From assembly GCF_944387275.1 (NCBI RefSeq), contig NZ_CALXEG010000037.1:1-32597 (forward strand): 32,597 nucleotides of DNA, read 5' to 3'. Below, in pieces: positions 22,228-30,253 of the stretch. The translations under genes were made by a program, and so were the position numbers. Position 1 is the stretch's first letter, and each line of letters opens with the position of its first letter. The notes below the pieces were generated by a model. It had not been told where the DNA came from and searched no databases. It worked only from the letters and a program-made list of their open reading frames with translations. Source of the DNA: an uncultured Pseudoflavonifractor sp. GTDB lineage: Bacteria > Bacillota > Clostridia > Oscillospirales > Oscillospiraceae.

Positions 22228-23852
22228 GGGGCCGCCTGTTCCACAAGGAGCGGCCCTGGCTGGTCTTTGCCCTGATCTTCGCCCTGGTGCTGCTCCGCTT
22301 CTGCTACTACGGCTTCACCTACTACCCCCAGCTGGACGACTACATCCAGCTCCACAACCAGTCCGCCTACTACTCCGCCAAGGCGGTCATCCTGGACATG
22401 GGGCTGCTGTCCTCCCGGCCCCTGGCCTCGGTGATGGACTACTTCTTCTGGTCTCATTTCTGGCCCTTCCTCATGGCCGCGGTGGCCCTCCTCTCCGCCA
22501 TGTACGCCGCCTCGGCCTGCCTGTTCCGCCGGGTGTGGGGGGAGTATTTCGGCACCGGGTATGTGTTCCTGGTGATCTACGCCCTGCTGCCCCTGGGCGT
22601 GGAGGGCACCTACTGGATCTCCGCGTCCAACCGGGTGGTGCCCTCCCTGTTCTTCGTGGCCCTGGCCATGTACCTGTTCCAGAAGTGGTGCCGGACAGGC
22701 AGGGCCCGCTGGCTGCCCCTCTATTTCATCGCCCAGCTCATCTCCTTCTGCTTCTACGAGCAGGGCCTGGTGCTGTCGGTGACCGGGGTGCTGCTGGTGG
22801 GTATCATCGAGTTCTTCCGGGGCAATCATAAGAAGAGCCTCTTTGCCCTGCTCACCTTTGTCAACGCGGGCATCTACTTCGCCTTTACCGGCTACTTCTC
22901 CACCTCCACCGGCCAGCTGGGCAGCCGCCTGAAGCTGACCCTGCCCTGGCAGGAGGGGTGGAACAAGGTGTTCCTCTCCGCCGCCGGGCAGACCGGCGAG
23001 TCCTTCCTTGTCGGCGGGTACAAGACCCTGTTCCGGGGCTTCCGCCGGGGCATCCAGTGCATCCTGGCCGACTTCAGCCCCCTGTGGGTGGTGGTGCTGG
23101 TGGTGCTGTGCGCGGCCCTGTTCCTGCTCGCCCGCCGCTTCACCGCGGAGCGCCCCACCGGCGAGGCCGCCCTGCCCAGGCCCTGGGCGCTGCTGGTGGG
23201 CTTCCTCATGGCCCTGGCGCCGGTGACGCTGTTCTTCGTGCTGTCCAGTCCGTCGGTGGCCCTGCGCAACACGGTGTTCTCCTTCTGCGGCATGGCCCTG
23301 TTTATCGACGCGGTGTGGAGCATGCTGCTGACCAAGTGCTCCGCCCGGGGCATTGTCACCGGCGCGGTGTGCGCGGTGTGCGCAGCGGTGTTCTCCGTGG
23401 CGGCGGTCAGCGAGATTCACGACTACCGCGCCACCACCCTGGCCGACCAGCGGGTGGCCCGGGCGGTCACCTCCGCTGTGGTGGGGGACGAGGACACCAT
23501 CGCCGTGCTCAACCTGGAGCCCAACTACCTGAGCGAACAGAACTTCCTCTACCACGAGCACATCCACGGCGCCACCGAGAGCACCTGGGCCCTGGCGGGC
23601 CTGCTGTCCTGGGCCGCCGACGACCCCGCGTTCCCCGCCGCCACCCCCGTGCCCATGGGCAGGCACTACGCCGGCAGCCTGACCGAATTCGGCGCCCTGC
23701 TGTGGTACGACCACAAGACGGGCACCGTCCAGTCGGTGATGGCCGTCCCCGCCGGGGAGGGCGTCTACGAAATCCACACAGCGGGCGGCGCCGTCCTGGC
23801 CGTGGCCCGGGAAGAAAACGGAACCGGCAGCCTGACCGCCGCCGGACACTAA
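22224..23852 (+). CDS. Polytopic membrane protein, candidate GT-C glycosyltransferase
   Basis: A 542-residue protein with about ten to eleven hydrophobic helices between residues 12 and 400, followed by a soluble extracellular domain of about 140 residues. An Asp pair in the first external loop (QLDDYIQLHN, near residues 36-45) sits where GT-C enzymes have their catalytic acid. It probably takes a sugar from a flipped lipid carrier and attaches it to a surface polymer or protein. No close named relative is recognised. The start overlaps the GT2 stop, and gtrA follows 9 nt after, so the three products likely work together. Confidence 0.78.
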   Translation: MRGRLFHKERPWLVFALIFALVLLRFCYYGFTYYPQLDDYIQLHNQSAYYSAKAVILDMGLLSSRPLASVMDYFFWSHFWPFLMAAVALLSAMYAASACLFRRVWGEYFGTGYVFLVIYALLPLGVEGTYWISASNRVVPSLFFVALAMYLFQKWCRTGRARWLPLYFIAQLISFCFYEQGLVLSVTGVLLVGIIEFFRGNHKKSLFALLTFVNAGIYFAFTGYFSTSTGQLGSRLKLTLPWQEGWNKVFLSAAGQTGESFLVGGYKTLFRGFRRGIQCILADFSPLWVVVLVVLCAALFLLARRFTAERPTGEAALPRPWALLVGFLMALAPVTLFFVLSSPSVALRNTVFSFCGMALFIDAVWSMLLTKCSARGIVTGAVCAVCAAVFSVAAVSEIHDYRATTLADQRVARAVTSAVVGDEDTIAVLNLEPNYLSEQNFLYHEHIHGATESTWALAGLLSWAADDPAFPAATPVPMGRHYAGSLTEFGALLWYDHKTGTVQSVMAVPAGEGVYEIHTAGGAVLAVAREENGTGSLTAAGH

Positions 23853-23861
23853 GGTGAGTCC

Positions 23862-24344
23862 ATGAAAGAAAAAATCCTCCATCTCATTGAGGTCTTTGAC
23901 CTAAAGCGGTTTATCAAATTCGGTTTCATCGGCGTGCTCAACACCCTGGTGGACTTTGTGGTGTTCTACCTGCTGGACACATTCGTCATCAAGGACGGCC
24001 CCACCCTGGTGCTGCTGGGGGCCACCATTGTGGCCGGACCCTATATCTCCAACGCCATCTCCTATGTGGTGGCCAACATCCACAGCTTTATCTGGAACAA
24101 GTTCTGGACCTTCCAGAAGAAGGAGCCCCTCACCCGCCGGGAGGTGGGCCGGTATATCGTGACCAGCTGCGGCTTCCTCATCATCTCCTCCATCGGCCTG
24201 TCCATCTTCATGTCCGTGTTCCAGCTGCCCGCCTTCGCGGCGGTCATCCCCGCCGGGCTCATCCCCCTGGCCGCCAAGATCCCCAACACCTGCGTCACCA
24301 TGTTCTACAACTACCTGATGAACAAGTTCTGGGTGTTCAAGTGA
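23862..24344 (+). CDS. GtrA-family membrane protein, candidate lipid-sugar flippase
   Basis: A 160-residue protein with four hydrophobic helices (about 20-40, 47-72, 101-122, 132-155). It has the GtrA features FIKFGFIGVLNTLVDFVVF near the start, NKFWTF in the middle and YNYLMNKFWVFK at the end. GtrA/GtcA proteins are thought to flip polyprenyl-phosphate sugars across the membrane. AAGGTGAG precedes the ATG. It is last in the glycosylation operon, ending just before the terminator at 24347. Confidence 0.9.
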   Translation: MKEKILHLIEVFDLKRFIKFGFIGVLNTLVDFVVFYLLDTFVIKDGPTLVLLGATIVAGPYISNAISYVVANIHSFIWNKFWTFQKKEPLTRREVGRYIVTSCGFLIISSIGLSIFMSVFQLPAFAAVIPAGLIPLAAKIPNTCVTMFYNYLMNKFWVFK

Positions 24345-24346
24345 GC

Positions 24347-24382
24347 AAAAAGGTTCCCTCCCGCTAGGGAGGGAACCTTTTT
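24347..24382. terminator. Bidirectional terminator, copy A
   Basis: A5-GGTTCCCTCCC, a short loop, GGGAGGGAACC-T5: a strong symmetric hairpin between convergent gtrA and the CocE-like gene. Copy B at 27025-27060 is identical at 35 of 36 positions. Confidence 0.9.
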
Positions 24383-24396
24383 CGCTTATTTCTTTA

Positions 24397-26202
24397 TCAA
24401 GCTCCCAGGTCCTCCGTGCAGTAGCGGATGAGAGAGCTGCCGGTATACACCGTATTCTGTGCCACAACGGGTTCGCTGATCTCCCACTGGTTTCCCGCCA
24501 CGTTGGTGTGGATGGAGTACATACCGGCTGCGGAGGAGGAGACGTCCACCCGGAGATAATCACCGGGGTTGAGCTTGCACACCACCGGTCCGGTCTCAAA
24601 ATTCAGGGTGACCTGCTCTCCCGGCGTGTAGCTCCCCAGCTGGTAGCTCAGAGAGGTAATGTCCTCCCGCAGGTTGTATGCTACCCCGTCCTTCACCACA
24701 TAGATCCGGACCAGGAAGCAGGTATCCTCACAGTCCGAGGACACTGTAAGCTGCGCGCTCAGGGTCCCCTTGATATAGGTCTCCTCCTCCACCGGCGCGC
24801 CCAGGAAGGTGAGGATATCCTGCCGGATGCCCGGCTCCGCTTCCGCCGCCAGTCCATTGTAGCCGTTGGTCCCGTTGCCGCCGTTCTCATCGCTGGCCTG
24901 GAACACGGCGGGGTCATTGGGATCATAGGTATAGGTCATGGCGGTCACTTCCCCGGCCTGCTGGTCCAGAGTGTTCTGATTGAGATAGAGCACATGCTCC
25001 TGGCTGCCGTCTGTGAGGGAGTCCGGCTCGGTAAACCACTGGTCGCCGTCCACAGGGTAGTAGGTCACTGTGCCCAGCTCCACCTTTGTGGGCTCAGTGC
25101 CGTTCCGTACGCTGTCAAAGAAATCCACCACGTAGTCGGCATTGTAGTTGGGCGTGGTGGAGTCGCCCACATTGAGCGGCCAGTCCTCGCTGCCCGTATA
25201 GCTGTGGCCGAACTGGCTGATCACAAAGGCCGACTGGGCCTTTTGCTCCTCCGAGAAGCCGTTCCAGATGGCATTGCTGTCCTCATAGAAGATGTCGTAG
25301 AAGTTCTCATACAGCAGCACCGGGATATCAATGGCGGCAATGGCGTCGTAGATATACGATCCGGCCGCCTCGGTCCGCCACCACTCCCCATCCTCGGGGT
25401 GGGTGAGGATGCCGGTCCAGTATTCGTCCTGTTCGCCGTACATCTCCACCGGCCAGTTGATGTAGGGGAAGGTGTTGAACAGCGTCATGTCCATGGTGTT
25501 GCCCAGAGCGGTGCCGTCAAAGCCCGCCGGGCGGTGCATCATGGCCTGCCAGTAGCCCATAAGGCCAATTTTGATGAAGCCGTTCTGATACCATGCGTCA
25601 TACCGGGTGCTCACCGGGCACTGCATGGAGATCGCTTTGATATCCTCGTGAGGCGCGTAGAGGTGGGACATGGAGGTAAAGCCCATATAGCTCATGCCGT
25701 TGCAGAAGAGCTCGCCGTTATAGAAATCCTGCTGGCGGATCCAGTCCATTACCTGCAGTTCGTCGTCCGTGTCGTGGATGTAGGCCAGGAAGCTCTCATA
25801 CTGGCTGTTGGCAGTGCCTCTGGTCTGGATCATGACAAAGGCGTAGCCTGCCTCCACAAAGGCGCTACTGTCCGCCACGCAGGATTCAAAATACTCGGCG
25901 GTAAACTCATCCGTGGCGGCCTGATAGCAGTTCTGCGTGATGACCGTGGGGAACTGCCCCTCCTTTTCCGGGGTGACCACCAGACAGCAGATCTCCGTGC
26001 CGTCCTCCATCGGCACGAACTCCGCCCGGGCATAGCCGCCAGCGCAGGGAATATAGTCCTCCTGGGACGGCTCGGGCGTTGTCTGCTGTGAGACGGAAGG
26101 TTGGGGCGACGTGGGCGGCGCGGATTCTGCCGTCGGCTCCTGGCAGGCAACCAACAACAGCAGGAGTGCGAGGCAGACGAGTGCACTGACGGTCTTTTTC
26201 AT
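24397..26202 (-). CDS. CocE/NonD-family lipoprotein hydrolase (X-Pro dipeptidyl-peptidase-like)
   Basis: A 601-residue lipoprotein with signal peptide and lipobox LLVAC (Cys20), followed by a Ser/Thr/Pro/Gln linker. The alpha/beta hydrolase domain (PF02129 type) has TRGTANS, nucleophile Ser171 in NGMSYMG, probable acid Asp303 and base His333 (QFGHS). A C-terminal beta-jelly-roll domain follows. The family includes cocaine esterase, glutaryl-acylases and X-Pro dipeptidyl peptidases, so the substrate may be a peptide or an ester. AAGGAGG lies before the ATG. It is divergent from a TetR regulator that probably controls it. GC content looks lower than in the flanking genes. Confidence 0.87.
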   Translation of the reverse strand: MKKTVSALVCLALLLLLVACQEPTAESAPPTSPQPSVSQQTTPEPSQEDYIPCAGGYARAEFVPMEDGTEICCLVVTPEKEGQFPTVITQNCYQAATDEFTAEYFESCVADSSAFVEAGYAFVMIQTRGTANSQYESFLAYIHDTDDELQVMDWIRQQDFYNGELFCNGMSYMGFTSMSHLYAPHEDIKAISMQCPVSTRYDAWYQNGFIKIGLMGYWQAMMHRPAGFDGTALGNTMDMTLFNTFPYINWPVEMYGEQDEYWTGILTHPEDGEWWRTEAAGSYIYDAIAAIDIPVLLYENFYDIFYEDSNAIWNGFSEEQKAQSAFVISQFGHSYTGSEDWPLNVGDSTTPNYNADYVVDFFDSVRNGTEPTKVELGTVTYYPVDGDQWFTEPDSLTDGSQEHVLYLNQNTLDQQAGEVTAMTYTYDPNDPAVFQASDENGGNGTNGYNGLAAEAEPGIRQDILTFLGAPVEEETYIKGTLSAQLTVSSDCEDTCFLVRIYVVKDGVAYNLREDITSLSYQLGSYTPGEQVTLNFETGPVVCKLNPGDYLRVDVSSSAAGMYSIHTNVAGNQWEISEPVVAQNTVYTGSSLIRYCTEDLGA

Positions 26203-26244
26203 TGTTTTTCCTCCTTTTTTTATTTGAATGGTTTCCCTTCCAAG

Positions 26245-26272
26245 TTGACAAATCGAATTAAAAGGTTATAAT
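26245..26272 (+). promoter_or_regulatory. Promoter of the TetR gene in the divergent intergenic region
   Basis: TTGACA (26245-26250), a 16-nt spacer and TATAAT (26267-26272). On the opposite strand TTGTCA (26251-26246) with a TTCAAA/TCAAAT -10 could serve the hydrolase, so the two promoters would overlap back to back and one regulator could cover both. Confidence 0.65.
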
Positions 26273-26418
26273 AAAATCCTATATTATTGTGCTATCTGCC
26301 ATTATTATCTCAGAGCCGCCTGCTCCATACAACCCGCAGTTTCTTCCCTGTCGCTGAAATAGAATTGCCCCCCATTCTGCAACAGATGACTCGTTTTTGT
26401 TGGGAGGTGCGTGTTTCG

Positions 26419-27003
26419 TTGAAAGTCACCGGAAAGCAAAAAATCTGCGACGCCCTCTGCCGGTTGGCCGCAGCGCGCCCCGCAGAAAAAGTCCCTATCT
26501 CCAATCTTATCGAGGAGGCGGGGGTCAACCGCTCCACCTTTTATTACCATTTCGACAATCCCCGCTCTGTTCTGGACTACATGATCAAAACCTTCTGTCA
26601 GAAATATCTGCAGCTGCTCTCTATGCCCTCGGGTCAGACCGCCCGGGCACTGGACTCGGACAGCCAAATGCAGCTGGAACAGAACGTGTGCACCTATGTC
26701 TTTTCCGTCCAGCACTACATCCGTTTTTTCCTCTCCGAGCACAACTATCTCACCTTTAAGCAGGCTTTTTTAACCTATTTCCGCGACTACTGCAAAAGTC
26801 ATCGGGTGGTCCAGATCTTTTCCGACGGCAGCGTCTGTCCGCTGAAACAGGGAATCGTCTACGACTACTTTCTCCGTATTTTAGCCTCCCAGCTGCTCGG
26901 TATTCTTGAATTCTGGGCAGAGCGGGACTTCAGCGAGGGCCCGGAAGATTTTATTCAGCTGTTCAATGCCCTCCACAATTCCACCATTTCTCTCCAGGGC
27001 TAA
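26419..27003 (+). CDS. TetR-family transcriptional regulator
   Basis: A 194-residue regulator. The N-terminal helix-turn-helix contains KQKICDALCRL, KVPISNLIEEAGVNRSTFYYHFDN, a clear TetR signature. The remaining alpha-helical ligand domain ends in LLGILEFWAERDF and is typical of the TetR C-terminal region found in Firmicutes. I place the start at TTG 26419, with GAGGTG 9 nt upstream and the HTH following directly. The frame is open to 26287 but those residues look like leader. A 140-nt leader would result. The gene is divergent from the hydrolase, and its base use is clearly more AT-rich than that of its neighbours. Confidence 0.85.
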   Translation: MKVTGKQKICDALCRLAAARPAEKVPISNLIEEAGVNRSTFYYHFDNPRSVLDYMIKTFCQKYLQLLSMPSGQTARALDSDSQMQLEQNVCTYVFSVQHYIRFFLSEHNYLTFKQAFLTYFRDYCKSHRVVQIFSDGSVCPLKQGIVYDYFLRILASQLLGILEFWAERDFSEGPEDFIQLFNALHNSTISLQG

Positions 27004-27024
27004 CTACCCAATGCGCATAATATG

Positions 27025-27060
27025 AAAAAGGTTCCCTCCCGCTTGGGAGGGAACCTTTTT
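27025..27060. terminator. Bidirectional terminator, copy B
   Basis: Same hairpin as copy A with one loop base changed (a to t). It lies between convergent tetR and the minus-strand membrane gene, whose stop codon touches the T-run. Confidence 0.9.
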
Positions 27061-27497
27061 TATGCCGTTTTGTCTGCTTTCGGCCGGGCCAGCCACAGCA
27101 GCCCCGCCGCCGCCCACAGGCACACTGTGATGATGATGGACAGCCAGTTGGGCCCTTCGGGGGTCAGCCCCAGCCACAGCGGGATAAAGGACAGACACCC
27201 GGCGGCGATGAGGAAGCCCCAGGCCGTGCCGGGAAAGGCGCCGTTCCTGCCCAGCCCCGCCGCCAGGCCGGAGAGGGAGCCCAGGGCCAGCACTCCGGCC
27301 AGAGGGACCAGGAAGTTGCCGTATCCCCACACGATGCTGTCGAACCAGGAATAGGTCTGGTAGCGCACCTGGTCGGGGCCGACGGCAAAGGTCATGGTGA
27401 CGCTGCCGGGGAAGAGCATCAGGGCCCCAGCCGCCAGCACCAGCACCAGGGCGGCGGCGCAGGCCCCACGGACGGGCAGAACAGGTCTTCTCTTCAT
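27060..27497 (-). CDS. Four-helix membrane protein of unknown function
   Basis: A 145-residue protein with hydrophobic helices at about 11-30, 59-80, 90-110 and 115-137 and a basic N-terminus (MKRRP). No known motif was seen. AAGGAGG precedes the ATG. It lies 44 nt behind the antiporter on the same strand and is the last gene of that operon. Confidence 0.65.
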   Translation of the reverse strand: MKRRPVLPVRGACAAALVLVLAAGALMLFPGSVTMTFAVGPDQVRYQTYSWFDSIVWGYGNFLVPLAGVLALGSLSGLAAGLGRNGAFPGTAWGFLIAAGCLSFIPLWLGLTPEGPNWLSIIITVCLWAAAGLLWLARPKADKTA

Positions 27498-27541
27498 GGT
27501 CGGTTCCTCCTTTCCATCTCCCGGGCGTTCCGCCCGGCGTC

Positions 27542-29182
27542 CTATGTCTCCGCCGCTCCGGCCTGGGTCCTGGGCTTGGCGCCCTCCGACTGGGCCAGGA
27601 TCAGCACGTCTCCGGGCAGGATGACCGTGCTCCCCGTGGGGATCACCGTCTCCTGCCCCCGCTGGATGAGTACAATGAGGTACTTGGGGGAGTTGGGGGC
27701 GGAGGCGATGTCCGCCAGAGTGCGGTTTGCCAGCCGGTGGCCCCGCTCCACCGTCAGCTCGCTCAGCCGCAGGTGCTCCCGCTCCTCAAAGGGATAGGCC
27801 GCCAGCACCAGCAGGTCCCCCTCCTCCAGCCTGGTGTCCCCGTTGGGCACAATGGTGCGCTCGCCCCGCACCACCATGACCACCAGCAGGTCCTTCAGGG
27901 GCATCAGCTCCCGCAGGGCCCTGCCCCGCCACGGGTGGCCGGGTCCCAGGTGGATCTTGATGAAGCTGATGTCGCTCTCCTCCTGGTAGTCGGTGAAGGT
28001 CTTGCTGACGTCCCCGTGCTCGTCGATCATGGACAGCCTGCCCGCCACCCGGGGCAGCAGGGTGCCCTGGATGAGCATGGACAGCAGCACGATGCAGAAC
28101 ACCAGGTTGTAGAGATTGTAGGTGGTGTCCACGCCGCTGAGCACCGCCGAGATGGCGAACACGATGGAGGCCGCGCCCCGCAGTCCGGCCCAGGACACCA
28201 CCCCCAGCTGTCCCGCCGAGGGGCGGAAGGGCAGCAGCAGCACGCCGGTGACCAGGGGCCGGGCGACCACCGTGAGGAAGAGCATGATGGCCAGGGCGGG
28301 CAGCAGCACCCGGGGCAGCTCCACCGGGGTGACCAGCAGCCCCAGCAGGAAGAAGATGATCACCTGGGCCACGCCGGTGACCACGTCGAAGAAGTGGACC
28401 AGGTACTTCTTCTGGGACAGCTTGGCGTTGCCCAGCAGGATTCCGCACAGGTACACGCTCAGGTACCCGTTGCCGCCCCACATGGCGGGCAGGGCGTAGG
28501 CCAGGAGCACCACGCCGAAGAGGAACACGGTGCGGCTCTGCTGGGAGGTGAACAGGTTCTTGCCCAGGAGCCACACCGCCAGACGGCCCACCAGCACCCC
28601 GGCCAGGGCCCCCAGGGCCAGCTGCTGGAGCAGCAGCAGGGGAATGGACACCTGCTGCCCGGACATGAGGGCGATGAGGACGGTGGTGAGCATGTAGGAC
28701 ATGGGGTCGTTGGAGCCCGACTCCACCTCCAGCAGGGAGTCGGTGTGGTTCTTGAGGGCCAGCTTCTTGGACCGGAGGATGTTGAACACGGAGGCCGCGT
28801 CGGTGGAGGAGATGACCGAGCCGATGAGCAGGCTCTCCAGCCAGGGCAGCCTGAGGGCGAAGTGGGCGAAGAGACCCACCGCTCCGGCGGTACCGGCCAC
28901 CCCCAGGGTGGACAGCACCACCGCCGGGGCCGCCACCGGCCTGGCGGCCTTCAGGTTGGTGCCGAAGCCGCCGTAGAACATGATGAACACCAGGCTGGCC
29001 GAACAGATCAGGTTGACGGCCTCGTAGTCATCAAAGGGGATGCGCAGCAGGCCGTTCTCCCCAAAGCACATGCCCAGGGCGATGAAGAACAGCAGCGGCG
29101 GGATGGGCAGCTTCTCCAGGAAGCGGTCCATCAGGATACAGATCACGATCACAACTCCGATCAGGAGAAAGGCAGCATTCAT
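27542..29182 (-). CDS. K+/H+ antiporter of the CPA1 family with two TrkA-C domains
   Basis: A 546-residue transporter. About 12 membrane helices span residues 1-385, with the ion-site motif SSTDAASVFNILRS and LEVESGSNDPMSYML, as in NhaP2/CvrA potassium-proton antiporters. Two regulatory TrkA-C modules follow, at about 400-470 (DLLVVMVVRGE, EEGDLLVLAAY) and 475-540 (YLIVLIQRG, LPGDVLILA). TrkA-C (RCK_C) domains bind small regulators such as nucleotides or c-di-AMP in Gram-positives. GAGG lies about 8 nt before ATG 29182. It stands downstream of rlmA by 72 nt. Confidence 0.9.
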   Translation of the reverse strand: MNAAFLLIGVVIVICILMDRFLEKLPIPPLLFFIALGMCFGENGLLRIPFDDYEAVNLICSASLVFIMFYGGFGTNLKAARPVAAPAVVLSTLGVAGTAGAVGLFAHFALRLPWLESLLIGSVISSTDAASVFNILRSKKLALKNHTDSLLEVESGSNDPMSYMLTTVLIALMSGQQVSIPLLLLQQLALGALAGVLVGRLAVWLLGKNLFTSQQSRTVFLFGVVLLAYALPAMWGGNGYLSVYLCGILLGNAKLSQKKYLVHFFDVVTGVAQVIIFFLLGLLVTPVELPRVLLPALAIMLFLTVVARPLVTGVLLLPFRPSAGQLGVVSWAGLRGAASIVFAISAVLSGVDTTYNLYNLVFCIVLLSMLIQGTLLPRVAGRLSMIDEHGDVSKTFTDYQEESDISFIKIHLGPGHPWRGRALRELMPLKDLLVVMVVRGERTIVPNGDTRLEEGDLLVLAAYPFEEREHLRLSELTVERGHRLANRTLADIASAPNSPKYLIVLIQRGQETVIPTGSTVILPGDVLILAQSEGAKPRTQAGAAET

Positions 29183-29254
29183 TTCAAAACCTCGCTGTAT
29201 GTCATATCTCCGGCCCCGCTGGGAATGTGTATGCCCGCCGGAGCCGGGGCATGC

Positions 29255-30076
29255 TCACAGGCGGCGGAACACGTGGACCCGGAAATTGGCCCGTACCGTC
29301 AGCTCCTCCAGGGCGGAGAGCCGCTGGCCGCCCTCCTTGGGGGTCTTCCAGTAGTAGGGGGTCATGCGGAACAGGTCGGCCAGGTCCTGGCCGCGGGGGG
29401 TGATGACCCGCTCGGCCTTCACGATGTCCAGGTAGTCAAAGCCCTGGTAGGGGATGGCCTCCTCAGGGTTCAAATAGGGCCTGTCGTAGAGCACTTCCTT
29501 CAGCTCCCACAGGTGGTCGGCGGCGGGCACCACGTAGAGGAACACCCCGCCGGGCACCAGAACCCGCCGGAATTCCTCCGCCGCCAGGGGGGAGAAGCAG
29601 TTGACCAGCAGATTGGCCCGGCCGTCGGCCACCGGCAGGTGGTAGGCTGAGGCCACAGCGAATTCCACATCTCTTGTCCGCTTGGCCGCCCAGCGCAGGC
29701 AGAACTTGGAGATGTCCACCCCCGCCATGGTCACCTGCCGCCCGGCGGCGGCAAGGGCGGCGTGAATTCCGGAGGTGTAGTACCCCTCGCCGCAGCCCGA
29801 GTCCAGCACCCGGGGCGCGTCCCCGGCGTACCGGAGGGCCAGCTGCTCCAGGGTCTCCCGCAGGTGGCCGTAGTACCCGGCGGAGAGAAAACGGTTCCGG
29901 GCAGCGGCCATCTCCTTGTCGTCCCCGGGGGCCTTGGAGTGTTTCCGGTTGGCGGGGAGCAGGTGGACATACCCCTCCCGTGAAATATCAAAGCTGTGCC
30001 CCTTGGGGCAGGCGTAGGCCCCGTCCCGCCGCTCCAGCGGTGCGGCGCACAGGGGACAGCGGAACATGCTCTCCAT
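29255..30076 (-). CDS. rlmA: 23S rRNA (guanine-N1)-methyltransferase RlmA
   Basis: RlmA methylates G745 or G748 of 23S rRNA, in the tunnel near the macrolide site. The 273-residue product has the family zinc ribbon (C7, C10, C23, H27), the GHSFD-REGYVHLLP motif, and the SAM-binding VLDSGCGEGYY. Length agrees with E. coli RlmA (269). In Gram-positives the TlrB-type (G748) form is usual, so the precise target is unproven. AGAGGA lies 7 nt before ATG 30076; a longer frame upstream is not supported. Confidence 0.92.
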   Translation of the reverse strand: MESMFRCPLCAAPLERRDGAYACPKGHSFDISREGYVHLLPANRKHSKAPGDDKEMAAARNRFLSAGYYGHLRETLEQLALRYAGDAPRVLDSGCGEGYYTSGIHAALAAAGRQVTMAGVDISKFCLRWAAKRTRDVEFAVASAYHLPVADGRANLLVNCFSPLAAEEFRRVLVPGGVFLYVVPAADHLWELKEVLYDRPYLNPEEAIPYQGFDYLDIVKAERVITPRGQDLADLFRMTPYYWKTPKEGGQRLSALEELTVRANFRVHVFRRL

Positions 30077-30122
30077 AAAATTTCCTCTTTTCCGGCGGCT
30101 CTGGGGCCGGGCTGTTTTTTTC

Positions 30123-30152
30123 ATTATACCATGCCCTTCAGAGAAGCCGCAA
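30123..30152 (-). promoter_or_regulatory. Promoter of the rlmA operon
   Basis: On the minus strand TTGCGG (30152-30147), an 18-nt spacer and a perfect TATAAT (30128-30123). Confidence 0.6.
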
Positions 30153-30180
30153 GGCAGGGGGAAATATGCTGGATACACAG

Positions 30181-30209
30181 TTTACTTTTTATGCACACAC
30201 CGTTAAAAT
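30181..30209 (+). promoter_or_regulatory. Promoter of the SLH-domain gene
   Basis: TTTACT (30181-30186), a 17-nt spacer and TAAAAT (30204-30209), 45 nt before the start codon. Confidence 0.55.
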
Positions 30210-30253
30210 AGACATATAGCCTTGTTTAAAACACCTCGGAAAGGATGATTTTC

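Noticed and set aside
26287..26418. Longer N-terminus for the TetR regulator
   Set aside because: The extra residues precede the usual TetR start, and the best ribosome site serves the TTG at 26419.
27737..29650. 637-codon plus-strand open frame over the antiporter
   Set aside because: Antisense shadow, rich in Gln/His/Gly; the minus strand encodes a clear antiporter.
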